From Phycisphaerales bacterium (GTDB lineage Bacteria > Planctomycetota > Phycisphaerae > Phycisphaerales > UBA1924), in contig JALOQT010000045.1 of assembly GCA_025453375.1 (NCBI GenBank), positions 1 through 7,059 on the forward strand: DNA of 7,059 nt, read 5' to 3'. Below, piece after piece: positions 7,036 through 7,059 of the stretch. The notes under the pieces are model-generated. The model saw nothing but the letters and a program-made list of their open reading frames with translations. It searched no databases and was not told the DNA's origin. The number at the start of each line of letters is the position of its first letter. Positions within the stretch are counted from its first letter, which is position 1. A program made the translations under genes and the position numbers.

Positions 7036-7059
7036 CCAGATGCCAGATGCCAGATGCCA
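7036..7059. repeat. heptamer tandem repeat CCAGATG running off the window
   Basis: There are three perfect copies of CCAGATG (7036-7042, 7043-7049, 7050-7056) and the first three bases of a fourth at the window edge. The full copy number is unknown. It is a second, unrelated heptamer only a few bases from the GTGATGA tract. Confidence 0.8.

Noticed and set aside
7009..7059. CRISPR-like array
   Set aside because: The units are 7 bases with no spacers, so these are simple tandem repeats and not a CRISPR array.

Overview
The window is GC-rich and every gene I can support lies on the minus strand. The likely source is a planctomycete, probably of the Phycisphaerae type. This is inferred from two small membrane proteins with the C-x2-C...RCPECG zinc ribbon common in that group, and from intergenic palindromes built on GCACGGCTT/AAGCCGTGC, which I associate with planctomycete genomes. 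No 16S or other phylogenetic marker is present, so the assignment is an inference.

In the direction of transcription (right to left): 6938-7059 is a non-coding leader holding three kinds of short tandem repeat and a small hairpin. 4970-6937 encodes a complete transketolase of the shorter, animal-like type. Its stop codon is followed by an octamer repeat and a strong minus-strand intrinsic terminator (4900-4924). Next is an inverted pair of palindromes (4794-4893) resembling a REP doublet or a very small MITE. A three-gene unit follows: a LysR-type regulator (3875-4762) and two paralogous zinc-ribbon membrane proteins (3314-3859 and 2796-3311), with gaps of 15 and 2 bases. A 110-base gap holds a dyad and a weak candidate promoter. 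Then comes aconitate hydratase AcnA (2685 down to base 1), which runs off the left edge about 30 residues before its expected end.

Transketolase (non-oxidative pentose phosphate pathway) and aconitase (TCA cycle) are core carbon enzymes. The accessory part is the regulator plus membrane-protein unit between them. The most speculative but testable idea is that the LysR protein controls the downstream acnA through the dyad at 2779-2800. I found no defence system, CRISPR array, phage gene, tRNA, rRNA or transposase gene, and nothing I would call a clearly new system.
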